Shown here: positions 12,001 through 22,300 of the stretch, piece by piece
How the letters are laid out: each line of letters starts with the position of its first letter
Numbering within the stretch: position 1 is the first letter of the stretch
From: Parelaphostrongylus tenuis
Lineage: Eukaryota > Nematoda > Chromadorea > Rhabditida > Metastrongylidae
DNA length: 64,000 nt
Direction of reading: 5' to 3'
NCBI GenBank assembly: GCA_019055375.1
Contig: JAHQIW010003648.1
Coordinates: forward strand, 62,001-126,000
Made by a program: the position numbers and the translations under genes
The notes under the pieces: model-generated
Told to the model about the DNA's origin: nothing
Seen by the model: the letters and a program-made list of their open reading frames with translations, nothing else
The model's database searches: none

Positions 12001-12744
12001 GTATTATTGTATTATTAAAATTGTACTAAAAGAAAAAAAGGATAAGCTCTCCGGGTTTATCAATCCCTGAGTGATGCGTCATGCATTGGTCTTGAATTTT
12101 TAATTTCGCCTGAGGTGACTAAATGCATGTCTGACCTTTACAATGACTCGCGGCTGAACCGAGTCAGTGCTGCTTATCCTCTCAGACAAGTCTTAGACCA
12201 CTCGGGTACCAATTCACCGACCCCGAAGGGATGGATGGATTGGTGAGCCATGAGCGAGAGATCGAACCATTGACCTCGCATGCAACGCAGAGCACCTCAA
12301 CCACTGCGCCACATGTGCTCTCAAAATTGTATCACTGTTGTCATTTTCTTACTTATAACAATATAATGAATCTATATATAATATAACATAGAAAATTAAC
12401 GAGAATAATACAGATTAAATGGTACAATGTTACATTCAATGCGTTCCAACGTTGTGGCTCGAGATGCAGAGGAGATGGGTCCACGGTCCGAAAGGGTTGA
12501 CTGTTTTTTAGCGGTAGTATGAGGTTTCAATAATATCCAATGATGTTGAGTGATGTGCGGAACCTTGATGCCAAGCGGGACCCGACGACGCATTCCACCC
12601 TTTTCGAAGTGGTAGTGCAATTGGTTGAGCACATGCTCCTCGAAGGGGTAAAAAGCGCCTTCTGAGTCCCACCTAACGTTGAAATTTTGCAGATCATTTA
12701 ACATCATTGGGTATAGAATGTATATATATATATGTATATATATG

Positions 12745-12776
<32 letters not shown>

Positions 12777-15700
12777 ACTGACCTCGAAAAACTATGTATA
12801 GATATAGATAAAAGTGCTTACCCTAAACACTAACAAATCCACTTACTTTTCGTTGGCTATCCAAATTGGCTCGGCTTTGTACCAAGACGGATCCAGAGAT
12901 GCATTGACGATACCCTGCTTACCCGTAAGATTGAAATAGTCATAACTGAAAACGATCAAAAGAGAATGACTGAACTGAATGAGACGAAACTAGAACGAAT
13001 TAGGATATATTGTTCAAAGGCTTACAACTTTCCTGTAGTCGTTTCGTAGAAATAATTGCCAACAATCCCATGATCCTGTTCATGTAAACCTAAAAATAAC
13101 ATGGATGATGACAAGGAATTTTTAACGCTTTGTAAACTGCGTGTACACTATAGTGTACTGTATTTGAAAGGACTTTCTCGCCGGACAAAGCTATTTCACT
13201 ATAATTTCATAGTCATCGATAGCTTAAGAAAATGGTGATTCGAATCCTGAGTTTGCTTTCTCAAAAGGCCTCATTGGTGCCCTGTAGCAACGAAAAAAAA
13301 TGTTTCGTCTTCCAAGTAGTGAGTCCGTAACTTTAACTTTATATCGGAATTAGTGGTATTATAAGACAAAACTTAAAAGCTAGTACTCATAGAGGACGAC
13401 AGAAAGAGGTATCTTAGAATTACATAGAAGTCCCAACTCCTTAAATACACGAATATCTCAAATTATGAAGGGTTATCGATGAACTGACATCGCATGCAGT
13501 ACGCGGCATCACTTCTGACAAACTAGCGCTTTTTCTTCTACATAAGAGTTCCTGCACCTTCAACATGGCTGAATGTATAGAAAAACATGGAGCATCAAAA
13601 CAATACAAGAAACCTAGGATTTCTAAACTATATTGAACTTTTGAGCAACCTCTCAAAATAGTCGATTGAAAGGTACTGTTACAAATGCTCCGTAACAGCC
13701 GTAAGCATGCAGTCGACAATCAATCACTCTAAAAGAACGCAATATCAAGTAGTCTTTCCACATATGGTGGAGTGTAACTTCTTCGGCGCCGAATACTAAT
13801 AATAGCAGAGATGAGAAGAAGGGGATGTGATACTAATAAGGCGTGCGAGAACGTCGAAACGTATGTATACTACCGAAAGCCATACCAGACCCCATGAAAG
13901 ACTTAAAACGTTCTATCAGACTAAGATTTTATCTTGAAACAAGGAAATAACTCTAGTTAACCCTTTGCGCACAGAACTTCATCGATTTTCACAGGAAATG
14001 GGCGGTTTCCGTTGAATAATAAGATTCTTTTTTCTCTCGCGAAATTTCAGGTTTTTCGAATTGCTCTAATACTCCATAATTTTCTGTAAACTTTCATAGA
14101 TTTTTGTCCATGTATAACTCTTAGGTGAGAAGAAAACTCTAAGTGTGAAACGTAATCCATCTTTCGCTCACACAGCTCACTATTAAGTCCTTCTTGAATA
14201 AAAGGATAAAGGATAAAGCTCTCGGCGTTGATCAATCCCTGAGGGATGCGCCATGCATTCGTGTTCAATTTTTAATTTCGTCTAAGGTGATTGAATGCAT
14301 ATCTGGCCTTGACAATGACTCGCGGTGGCCTCCCGCTGAACCGTGTCAGTGCTGCTTATACTCCCAGACAAGTCTAAGACCAGTCTGGTACCAATTTACC
14401 GACCGCGGAGGGATGGATGGCTCGGTGAGCCATGAGCGCATGATCGCACCAATGACCTCGTGTGTGACGCAGAGCACCTCTAACCACTGCGCCACATGTG
14501 CTCTTCCTTCTTAAATAACAAATTTAATTCCGGTCGCCGAGATTTGTGGTCGTATCTCACTCAGCCGGTCTCGCAGTAAAACAGGCAAGCAGCTCTATGG
14601 GTGCGACCGATCCGCAGATGCTGCCTGCCTGCAGTGCCGCGCGAGCGAGCAGCGCGACGGCGCCTACTATCAACGGAGGTTCCCAAGGGCCAAGAACTCG
14701 TGCATCGCAAACGTTACACGCCGTCCCCAAAGGGTTAGATAGCGAAACGCGCTCTCCCGCAGTGTTCAGCTGCAGTCGCGAAAAGATTAACTTGGCTGAA
14801 ACTGATAGCAACTCACCAGTGACGATGCTCATATGATTCGGGGCAGTGTAAGTAACAAACTGAGACCTCACTCCATTCTTGAACCACGACCAATTCGAGG
14901 CCCATCTGTGAATGTTTGGCGTCTGTAAGTAATACATTTCCGCTTTTTTTGTCGGATTCTTCTACCCAGTACTTAACCCTTAAATTTCTTTTGTAACTCT
15001 CTCAGGTTTTTATCGCCTCACAGTGGCTGAGAGGCGTTCCTGGACGTCACACTGTGAAGCACGGCGGGGTAACAGCCCCCAGCACGTCACCCAAGCTAAG
15101 AACCTACGTTTCCACTCGGGAAGCTCAGCTAGTAGCAAACCGTATCAGGAGTGACCGCCGTTTTGGTAGCTACAAGTCGCATGATGGTAATATTCCTCTG
15201 GTCCACGAAGGCCGGCGAGCGCTCAAAGGAGGTGAATACCTAAGGAAGCCCCGGCTGAACTTACCTCGGGACTGCAGGGTACGAGACAGCCAACCGATGA
15301 CCTCCGCGGACCCATGGGCGTGTCCAGAGACTCCACCTCCTCTGCCGCAAACAGACGCCAACTACAGCTACTTCTCGTTGCAGGATCCGCAGCTAAGTTT
15401 TGGAATGGTTCGCGTGCGGTCTACGCCGACGTATTGACTGCTGCTTCTTGATGTTATGTCTACAAGTGTGATGTCAACATCAAGAAACAGAAGTCACTAC
15501 GCCGGCGCAGACCGCATACGAGTCATTCCAAAATTAACTGGGGGTCCTGCAACGAAACATAGCTGCAGTTGGCGTCCTATCAGGACGGAGGAGGTGGAGT
15601 TTGAACACGCCCCTGGGTCCACGGAAGTCGACCGGGTACCCAGTATAGTTTCCATGCTTGGGTCCGCACCATCAGTGAAGACGGGCCGTCCAGGTATTCT

Positions 15701-16136
15701 CAAATTTTTTTTATAACCACATATACAGGATTCTATGTGTAAACCGTTGAACACTGGTAGCTGACATATAGATGCGTTGTAGCGTTGAAAGAGTGATGGC
15801 AAAACGGGCGTCAGTAGTGCAACGGGTTAGAACACGCGTTCTCGAATAAGTAGTTGCGGGTTCTAGTCCCGCCTGTTGCGAAAGTTTTGCACATCACTCT
15901 ACATCACTGGGTATATGGAGGCCTCCTTTGGCTCTTTAATCGTTTGCCAAATCAAAAGATTTCCTAAAAAACATCAAACATCACAGAAACCTCTTCGAAC
16001 TCACCATGGTTTCATTGAGTAAATCGTAACGAAAACCATCGAATGAGATGAGGAGAAGCTTCGGGTGGAGACTTAACCCAGCCAGGAGTGGAAAACATGA
16101 TACAAAGCAAAAAATCCGGAGAATTCCGCCGAACAT
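6077..16136 (-). CDS. ENPP: ENPP4/5-like ectonucleotide pyrophosphatase/phosphodiesterase (12 exons)
   Basis: Predicted cell-surface enzyme hydrolysing nucleotide or related phosphodiesters. Exons: 16005-16136, 14817-14922, 13026-13089, 12847-12945, 11797-11886, 10772-10873, 10429-10604, 10188-10361, 8072-8184, 7895-8012, 6416-6580, 6077-6301. All junction phases fit, giving about 520 residues (ENPP4 has about 450). A signal peptide (MFGGILRIFCFVSCFPLLAG) is followed by LLISFDGFR with Asp33. The nucleophile is Thr70 in TYTAPNH. Further ligands are Asp204 and His208 (AEPDHTLH), Asp251 and His252 (TADHG), and His366 (AHGMD). NIDLYPFMCYLL precedes a C-terminal membrane helix (about 456-476) and a short tail. 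Oddity: exon 7 is out of frame by one base at an A8 run (see 10537-10544). Exon 5 is small and easily missed; it carries AFYWPNGDAPF. The tail after the helix is the least certain part. Confidence 0.9.
6630..6960. repeat. SINE-B element, diverged
   Basis: Reverse head 6660-6715, spacer with ACCATCCGTGAACGG, forward head 6885-6955 (CAGGTTCGATCACCGTCTG). In ENPP intron 10. Confidence 0.5.
6960..7790. repeat. long foldback element (arms about 270 bp)
   Basis: Left arm about 6960-7235 and right arm about 7500-7790 are inverted copies. Examples: AGAGCTCTTTCTTTGGGAAT pairs with 7570s sequence, CGATAGCGTAATCGTTTC with GAAACGATTACGCTATCG, and GCGAGACTTCAGGCTACGGC with GCTGTAGCCTGAAGTCTCAG. The central 265 bp has no recognised gene. 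In ENPP intron 10. Confidence 0.75.
8400..8575 (+). repeat. SINE-C body fragment
   Basis: Shares GATGAAAGCGAGGAAACGAAT and GCAAGAAGTGTTGG with the SINE-C copies at 4780 and 17315; the head is not clear. In ENPP intron 9 region. Confidence 0.4.
9060..9450. repeat. clustered degenerate repeat of about 150 bp
   Basis: Two or more units carry the family landmarks ATTCGATAGCTTAAATC, TTGGTTTTTAGAAAAATCC and a GCTGCAGCAGCC-like block. Related clusters at 28390, 50925, 53150 and elsewhere. In ENPP intron 8. Confidence 0.5.
9538..9675 (+). mobile_element. 5'-truncated SINE-A copy
   Basis: Contains the body and tail of SINE-A (GCCACCGCGAGTCGTTGTAAA, ATGCATGGTGCATCCCTC, TTTTATCCTT) but no tRNA-like head. 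Confidence 0.65.
10537..10544 (-). other. A8 homopolymer breaking the frame in ENPP exon 7
   Basis: Exon 7 reads AEPDHTLHENGFYNGELRKK in one frame up to this run and KLKELDNLFGYFLAKFHE in the next frame after it. Both sides align with ENPP4. With seven A residues the exon would be 175 nt, in frame, and in phase with exon 8. Either an assembly indel or a real one-base insertion. Confidence 0.85.
10640..10730 (-). repeat. SINE-B single head
   Basis: Reverse tRNA-like head: CCCCGATCGGGAGCTGAACC, then ACCGGGTTTGTGGGG. Only 32 bp upstream in transcript sense of ENPP exon 7 and inside intron 6. Confidence 0.4.
10978..11160. repeat. inverted repeat with GAAGAAGGCGAAGATGTCGA motif
   Basis: Left arm (GGCTTTCGTCTTCTTCAGAG) and right arm (CTTTGAAGAAGGCGAAGATG) face each other around about 60 bp. 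Same class as 3940-4310 and a degenerate copy at 43610-43665. Confidence 0.6.
11398..11672 (+). mobile_element. degenerate SINE-A copy
   Basis: Starts near GGTGCTCTGC, includes CATGGTTCACCAAGCC and TGCAATGAATCACC, and ends near ATATACCTTTTTTTT. Lies in ENPP intron 5, beside a palindromic segment. Confidence 0.6.
11937..12498. mobile_element. TIR element (AACCCTTTCGGGA ends) carrying a nested SINE-A
   Basis: Left terminus AACCCTTTCGGGATGGACCC with CTCTGCATCTCTAGC and CATGGAAACGCATTGAATGT pairs with the right terminus GATGGGTCCACGGTCCGAAA. Terminal inverted repeats of about 65 bp; no transposase. A related terminus is at 28336. Confidence 0.75.
12017..12331 (-). mobile_element. SINE-A copy nested in a TIR element
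   Basis: Reverse-oriented body 12026-12322 with direct repeats AAAATTGTA on both sides. It is inserted inside the inverted-repeat element 11937-12498, so that element is older. Confidence 0.8.
12540..12700 (-). repeat. diverged SINE-B-like segment
   Basis: Carries AAGCGGGACCCGACGACGC and AGTGCAATTGGTTGAGCACA between sequence shared with the SINE-B flanks (ATGTTGAGTGATGTGCGGAA, TTTTGCAGATCATTTAACATC). Confidence 0.4.
12719..12777. repeat. (TA)n microsatellite
   Basis: Alternating TA with occasional TG interruptions, in ENPP intron 4. Confidence 0.95.
13170..13310. repeat. single unit of the ~150-bp degenerate repeat
   Basis: Has GGACAAAGCTATTTCAC, ATCGATAGCTTAAG and CCCTGTAGCAACGAAAAAAA. 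In ENPP intron 2. Confidence 0.45.
13800..13935. repeat. MITE-type repeat half
   Basis: Shares GGCGTGCGAGAACGTCGAAA and AACGTTCTATCAGACTA with 54785-54965. Only one arm is clear. Confidence 0.45.
14188..14518 (-). mobile_element. SINE-A copy with 14-bp target-site duplication
   Basis: Body 14202-14504, reverse orientation. Flanks TCCTTCTTGAATAA and TCCTTCTTAAATAA differ by one base. Inside ENPP intron 2, about 300 bp from exon 2. Confidence 0.85.
14530..14700. repeat. GC-rich dispersed repeat, copy 2
   Basis: Shares CGTATCTCACTCAG, AGGCAAGCAGC and the CAGATGCTGCCTGCCTGCAG core with copies at 1128 and 23853. In ENPP intron 2. Confidence 0.5.
15030..15700. repeat. GC-rich foldback element with a 127-codon ORF
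   Basis: Arms 15295-15460 and 15470-15635 are inverted copies (CAGACGCCAACTACAGCTAC with GTAGCTGCAGTTGGCGTCC-like sequence; TTTTGGAATGGTTCGCGTGC with GCATACGAGTCATTCCAAAA). The left part (15054-15437, plus) is open for 127 codons with no family I know. A segment at 15640-15690 recurs inverted at 29430-29495. In ENPP intron 1. Confidence 0.6.
15720..15910 (+). repeat. SINE-B right half
   Basis: Family spacer (GTTGAACACTGGTAGCTGAC, GTTGTAGCGTTGAAAGAG) and a forward head with GTGCAACGGGTTAGAACACG and B box GGGTTCTAGTCCCGCC. Confidence 0.6.
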
Positions 16137-16824
16137 CGAGACTCGGAGATGATTCAGGGGGGCCGTCAAGTGGGAGCTCAGTGGACGACGGTCGACAGCT
16201 GCTGCTTCATTCCATCTACAGCATCATTTCGATTAGCGCAGGTTTGCCGACGGACGGACGGATGCATCCCCGAGAGGAAGCTAAGAGTTTGCGAACCCGG
16301 GTGCTCGTCAACTACGTAGAGAGGATGTTGATCGTCCTATGGTGTCATCTCTATGAGTTCACGTCGGTAGCAATGAGAACACAGAGTAATTATAGAGCAA
16401 GAGCCGTGGTAGTGCAGTGGTTAGCGCACGCCCCGTAGAGGGTGCAACGCGAGTTCAACCACCGCCCGCGGTTCGGAGATTTGCATGTCTTTCAGCATTA
16501 CTGAATAATATATATTTTTAAGATCCATTCCATGAGTTCTGATTTTCACTGTCATAATCATATGTCCAAGGATGAGAGATGTGAGCTAATAACAGCTCAC
16601 ATCGTTGTCAAGCGGCTAAGTGACATGCAAAACTTGGAACCCCGTGGCGGGACTTGAACTAGCGTCTTATCCTTTTCGGAGGAGCGTGCTACTATCACCG
16701 CATTATGGCCACTATCACCCTTCCTGCAATCACTTCTGGTACGGCTGAAACGAAAGTTCAACTCTTTGAAATTTGCATCTCACTCAACCTTCTTGGAAAT
16801 AAAGACGCCGTTTGCGCTTTCTGA

Positions 16825-17300
16825 TAGCAAACTTTGATCCTTTCATGAACTCTGTTATGGCATCTCTAGGTGCTGTGTGTACGTTTTGGGTCATTTAAGC
16901 AAGCCTCATCAGTAGCACGTGCCTTTCGTTTCAGCCAATCACCTGCTTAACAAGGAATCGACGCCGTTTAATCTAAGACGAGGTCTTGAGAAACAGTCAA
17001 ATATAAAGGTATTATTCAATTTACCAGCCACGAGCAATCGATTGTTAATCACTTCAATGTAGGGTGATCTTATCACTCACATGCAGTGATTTGTTATCAG
17101 TGCAGTGTCGGGTGACCTCATCGCCTTACGTGCTGAAACATGTTCGGCGGCGAATCCCTTACATGTAGGGAACTGGCTGAACCGAAAGGCACGTGCTACT
17201 GATGAGGCCTGCTAGAATAAGCCGAACGTACGTCGAGCACTAGACGCGCCGTAACAGACCTCATGAAAGACTTGAAATATGCTGTCAGGACGTATCACAT
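16825..17300. repeat. MITE with ~110-bp inverted arms (CCTTTCGTTTCAGCC family)
   Basis: Left arm 16850-16967 and right arm 17150-17290 are inverted (CTCATCAGTAGCACGTGCC with GGCACGTGCTACTGATGAG; CTTTCGTTTCAGCCA with TGGCTGAACCGAAAG). No coding capacity. Related to 21095-21360 and 40920-41520. Confidence 0.75.
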
Positions 17301-17314
17301 TTAACCGAGGTCTC

Positions 17315-17535
17315 AATCGTATAGGGAGCGCCGCGCCCGAGTGGTTGTAATGCTCGTCGCGGCGCGCGCGGGCTAAACTCCGCCTCTAACACTCTCCAGC
17401 AGTCAATAACGAACGCCCTATGGAACGCCACAGCCACGCTATCCTCGAGAATGCAAAGAGACGTGCACAACCAGTATTCTACGTCCTTCAAGAAGAAGAC
17501 GATAAAACGAACTGAATGCTAGAAATACTGTGAGC
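17315..17535 (+). repeat. SINE-C copy
   Basis: Head GCCGCGCCCGAGTGGTTG resembles a tRNA-Ser/Leu A box; the body ends AACGAACTGAATGCTAGAAA. Too degraded for a functional tRNA. Confidence 0.5.
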
Positions 17536-17944
17536 CGCACAGTAAAAAAAAAAACACCGTGAAGACAGATCAATAAAATTAAGTAAAGTGCCTCAAGCGA
17601 CTTTAAAGACAGTTTGCGCAGTTGACCGCTACTTTCGCGACGAAACTTAAATTCGATTTTGGTGTGCAGTAGATGATAGATGATTTTTCGTTGTGCTCAT
17701 TGTGACGCCTATAGGTGGTCGCTTCCACAATTTTATTAGGACACCTGTTGGTGCCAGTCGTCGAGAGAATGTCAGGCATGGATGTTCAAAATCTGTATAT
17801 TTGACCCTTGTGGAGAGTTGTGGTCCCAGCAATTTTTAAAGTATTTTTTTACTGGTTTCTTCAAATAAGAAACCATGAGAGCGCGCTTAGGCTTGAAAAA
17901 GTTGGTGGAATCAACGTCACCACCTGTATCACTTGTTATTCCTT

Positions 17945-18245
17945 TGATAGTCAAGTGACTAGAGCGGAGGCCAGCAACACTTCCATTTTTCCCTATCGCG
18001 TGCACGGGGTAGCCAGTGGGTCCTCGCTCTTGGGATTCGCTGAGCATCATATCGTTCTGTTAGGCTATTCATGAAGAAATCGAACCATCGGGTGTCGGTG
18101 ATCTTCCTATGAAACGCTCGATTTCTCGAAGAATCTATGCGAACATTGCTTGCGTGTATGTATTGCCCACTTGGGAGTTGGCAAAGTGGACGAATTACGT
18201 TGAGACGAATCGATTTACATTTCAGTGGTTTATTTTGCTGCACTA
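17945..18245 (-). mobile_element. RTE non-LTR retrotransposon, 3' end fragment
   Basis: Minus-strand reading gives WFDFFMNSLTERYDAQRIPR and ARDREKWKCCWPPL, the C-terminus of hookworm-type RTE polyproteins. The same end is present at 48170-48330. Confidence 0.75.
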
Positions 18246-18662
18246 AGCTTTATCATCAAACGTTTTGTACGCAGTAGTTAGCTACTTCAGCGCTATCGTG
18301 TGCGATTTGATCCACGGAAATCTATTCTCCATACTGAGCAATTGATAAGAATAGCTTCTTTTCAATAAAAGCGTATGTACCACCAAAAACTCTTGCTGGA
18401 GTTTTTTCATCATCAATCAGCTGTGGTAGTCTAAGATTTTTTTTTCTGCCGTCTATCCTGTCCAAATTGTAGAATAGTGAACACTGAATAGCTGTATATT
18501 GGCTACGATCTAAACGTTATTACTTTTATACATTTATATAATGAGAACTGAGATCAATACCATTTTAACTTCTGTTGCCCAGTCATATTGGGCGCCCACG
18601 TCAGTTCTGCTGTGGGTACTATTCCTAAGTCTCCAGCGTATTCCCTACAATGCATGGAACTC

Positions 18663-18780
18663 GTGTGATCCACTCTGTATCTCAGACGATGATATCAAGC
18701 ATCGTTGTCTTTTTTTGTCATAACCGTGTGATCCATTGTATCTGGACGATGATATCAAGCATCGTTGTCTTTTCTTGATA
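18663..18780. repeat. two-copy tandem repeat of ~60 bp
   Basis: CGTGTGATCCA...GTATCT..GACGATGATATCAAGCATCG is repeated twice with small differences. Confidence 0.85.
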
Positions 18781-19351
18781 ACCTGTTGATTAGATCGCTG
18801 TCTAAGCTCATGCGCAATACGGTGACTAGTCAGTATCTGTGCATTCTCGTGCGTCATTACGCACTGTAGCTGCGAACCTAATGTTATGGTCATCTGCATC
18901 AAGATTTTGGTGTCGTTCAATTAGCATTATCTGCGAACGCATTATCTGCTGCATAAATTTGCTTTGAGCTGGAGCTGTCGTGGGAACAAATTCGCTTGCT
19001 GCTTAACAGCTCCATATTAAAGCAAGTCTAGGAAAGTTGTATACCAAAATCTTCGCAAGAAAATGTGCATTTGAACGATATTAGTATCATGCAATTTATC
19101 ACTTCTGATTGATAAATTTGGTTTATAATCCTCTATATCCAAAACATATGGAACGATCTAATATCAGGTGGAAAATGTAGCTTTTATGGACCACATTTAC
19201 TGCGACATCAGTACGAGGATATTATCAACTAAATGTAAGATTTATAATCAAAAAGTCTTCGCGACAGAATAGACAGCCGCAAAGCAAACACATCATTTAA
19301 TACTTATATCGTTCGCTCTCCTCTAACGGCTTCCGATCGTAATTGATTTAT

Positions 19352-22300
19352 ATGGTCGGGCATGTGTTAATTCTTCTTCCTCTAGTATCCACATTTGCGC
19401 GGCCAATCACCCAAGACCAAATGAGGATAGAGGGCAGACGGCGTGAGAAGGTACTCGAGCCCTCGGGCGAGAATATCGACAGGACAGCAAGCGTCGAGTC
19501 GAGGACGCAGAGCCTAACTACTACCGCTCAAACCAATATAATAAGGTTAACGCAGTACTCCGAATTCACCCACCTGCTCTTTATGGCTACTATTCGTCTG
19601 ATGTCGACATGGCTTGTCACAGTGATCAGGTATGCCTCACTGCTGTACCTATTGTCCGATTTTCTGCTGATTCTAGTGAAAAATTATAAAAATTTCCCAC
19701 AAATTCTAACTTTGTAGCTTGCTTGATAAACAGGGAATATCTTCGGAGGAAACCACCATACCCAACGGTCACCATAGAGGAGATTCAGTCATAAAACACC
19801 GGAGCTACTTGAAACTGAGAAACCCGAGAGGTGGACACCACTCCATTTGTACACAGGTCCAAGCGAATTTCGAAATCCTGAACAAATTACTCTACTCGTA
19901 CATTTCAGCCTCGTACACCCTTTCAAGCTATACAATTTTAGTTGTATATGATTTAGCTATCAGCCGTACATTCCAAAATCTCAACATTTATGGGATGAGA
20001 TATACTTGAAATCTATAAATTATGAATTATGGCATTAAGTAGTGCCCGAAGTTTCAAGAGCGTATTTCTTTCTCCATCTCAGCAAAACTTTTGAAGTTGA
20101 GCATTTCTCTTTCTACTCCATAGCTGGTTTTCAATGTTCTAGTCAAAGTTAACGTCGTTGTCATCCTAATGAACTTAATCGGACTTAATTAATCATTTTA
20201 CATTCACAGGCGACAACCATCTACTCGGAAAATTCCGATAATTTTGAACACATGAATGCCAGTAATTAACGAGAAATCTTTATTTTACAGTCTCTGTGGA
20301 AACGTTCTGATGTTATGACTATTTATGTAAGACTGATAGGGGTGAGTTGAGTGATAGGCAATGCTCTAAACCTCAGATGATAAATAAACTCTCGGATTAT
20401 CCTTGTCGAGGGAGCTTGTCCAGCATTACATTACCGAGGCCCTTTGATGTTACTCTTTGTACGCTGTGAGGTATCGAATCTGTCAGCAATCAATCGTCAA
20501 CGGGTTTGCTCTGGTAATCACACATCTGCATCAAACCCAATTACGCTGACAGTTATTCAGTATGTATGAGCCGCAAGAATCCACAGATTTACCGGCTTTA
20601 TAAGTGCCATGATCTATAACTATATATCCATGAATGTCGATGATATGCAAAGCTCTGACCCTCAGGCCGGAGCTGGACCCCCATTTCACCCTTATTGGGG
20701 CGGTTGTTAGCGTTCATCAAAAAGCGCTATTTTACTAATTGCGAAGCACTTTTCACAACATGAACTAAGTGAGACAGTATTACTTGATGCCAGTGCAATT
20801 GCTTCTTTTGCATTTACGAAGGTAGAAATTGTGATATTCATTTACAATGACATTGTCGTTGTCACTTAATTTGATTTGTGTTTCTGCGCACTACAATGGG
20901 AATATGGGAATTTATTTGGTAGATTGGAATTCTGAGGAAATATTATCATTATTAAATGTTGGGATATCACAGAAGAAACTTCTATAAAGGTTCCTTTAGT
21001 ATAAAAAACATCTATGTGTTCAAAAATCTCTTTTGTTTCAACGACAAAACAACACTTGCGGAGCGTAACTTATCTACAGCTTTTGCGTGACAGTTTGATG
21101 TGATAAAATATTTTGAGCCTTTCATGGAGCTACTATAACACTTATCCAGTGCAAGGTACATGTTTTGGCTATACAGCTTCATCTGTTACACGGTGCCTTT
21201 CAGTTCAGCCTGTTCCCATATATAGGGGATATCAGGAATTGACTGGAACGAAAGGCACTGTGCAAGTGATAGGACTTTAATGCCTAAACACGTGTCTTGC
21301 ACTGTGTAAGTGCCATAATAAGCCTCATGAAAGGCTCAAAATATGCTATCACATTATATTGTCTTCATCGAGATATCAAAAACCTTCAAAAAGAAAGGTT
21401 TGTTATATAACAATTGTTTCTGTTTAGTCTGTGCTCCTCCAGTCATTCGATAGCTCAACAAGTGCCAATTTTGATACTGAACTCAGATGTATAACGACAT
21501 TCATAGTACATTTTAGTAACAAAAAAGATTATGTTTTGCTTTCGGAGTGCGTTGTTACAAGTTCATTACTGAATTTTTGGTGTTATATAGTATAATTTTT
21601 ATACCGATCGTTTCGAGTGTTTTCTTGAGACTACGCTCAAATTTCAAAGCGCCTGATAATTATTATTGAGCCAGGCACGTGTAGATAGTATGTCTGCATC
21701 TCCTTTATGTAAGAATTGGGTTTCTCCAAATGGGATTGGTCAAGACGAAAGGCACTGTGCAATTGACGTGGCTGCAAGGCCGAAACATCTGTATTACACT
21801 GTGTAAGTGTCACTAACAGGCTACATGCATGATTCAAAAATAATTATCAGGTATAATTTTTATTCTAGGCAAGTTTCGTCGCTATGAAAAGAAAGTAAGT
21901 ATCCTGGGAACACTTCTTTAAACGTGTTTTCAGTGAAAATAATGCCCAGTTCTCATCGAAGTTTCACTTCTTATCATGAAATGTGTAAAGTGCATTTGCC
22001 CTATGTGGAATGTGCTCGTATTTCCTTGCCTTTCCTAGTAGACTGAGCTTTTTCATTACACTAATAGCTTTTGATAGCATGAAAAGTGCTGATTTTGAGA
22101 TTTCGGTGGTAAACTTAATTTGTAAAGAGGCTTGTGGAGATAAAAATAGTAAAGCACATGAAATAAGTCCTTATTACAGTGAGAAAAGTTGCACCAAACA
22201 ATGTTCATATCCGAGTACAAATGGATAATACAAAGAGATTCCACACAGAGTGCAATAGAACTAACTGTCTTCTACATTCTCTGGGAGTCCCAACTCTTAA

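Larger units (their letters stand above)
16137..19351. other. divergent ENPP/ELAPOR intergenic region
   Basis: Both genes start at the edges of this 3.2-kb region, so it should hold both promoters. Visible content: SINE-B heads (16405-16490 plus, 16620-16715 minus), a MITE with long inverted arms (16825-17300), SINE-C (17315-17535), an RTE 3' fragment (17945-18245) and a short tandem duplication (18663-18780). I could not identify core promoter elements or a coding exon. Confidence 0.5.

Noticed and set aside
19719..20009. 96-codon ORF right after ELAPOR-family exon 1
   Set aside because: It is in the first intron, begins at a non-ATG codon in a different frame, and resembles no known segment.
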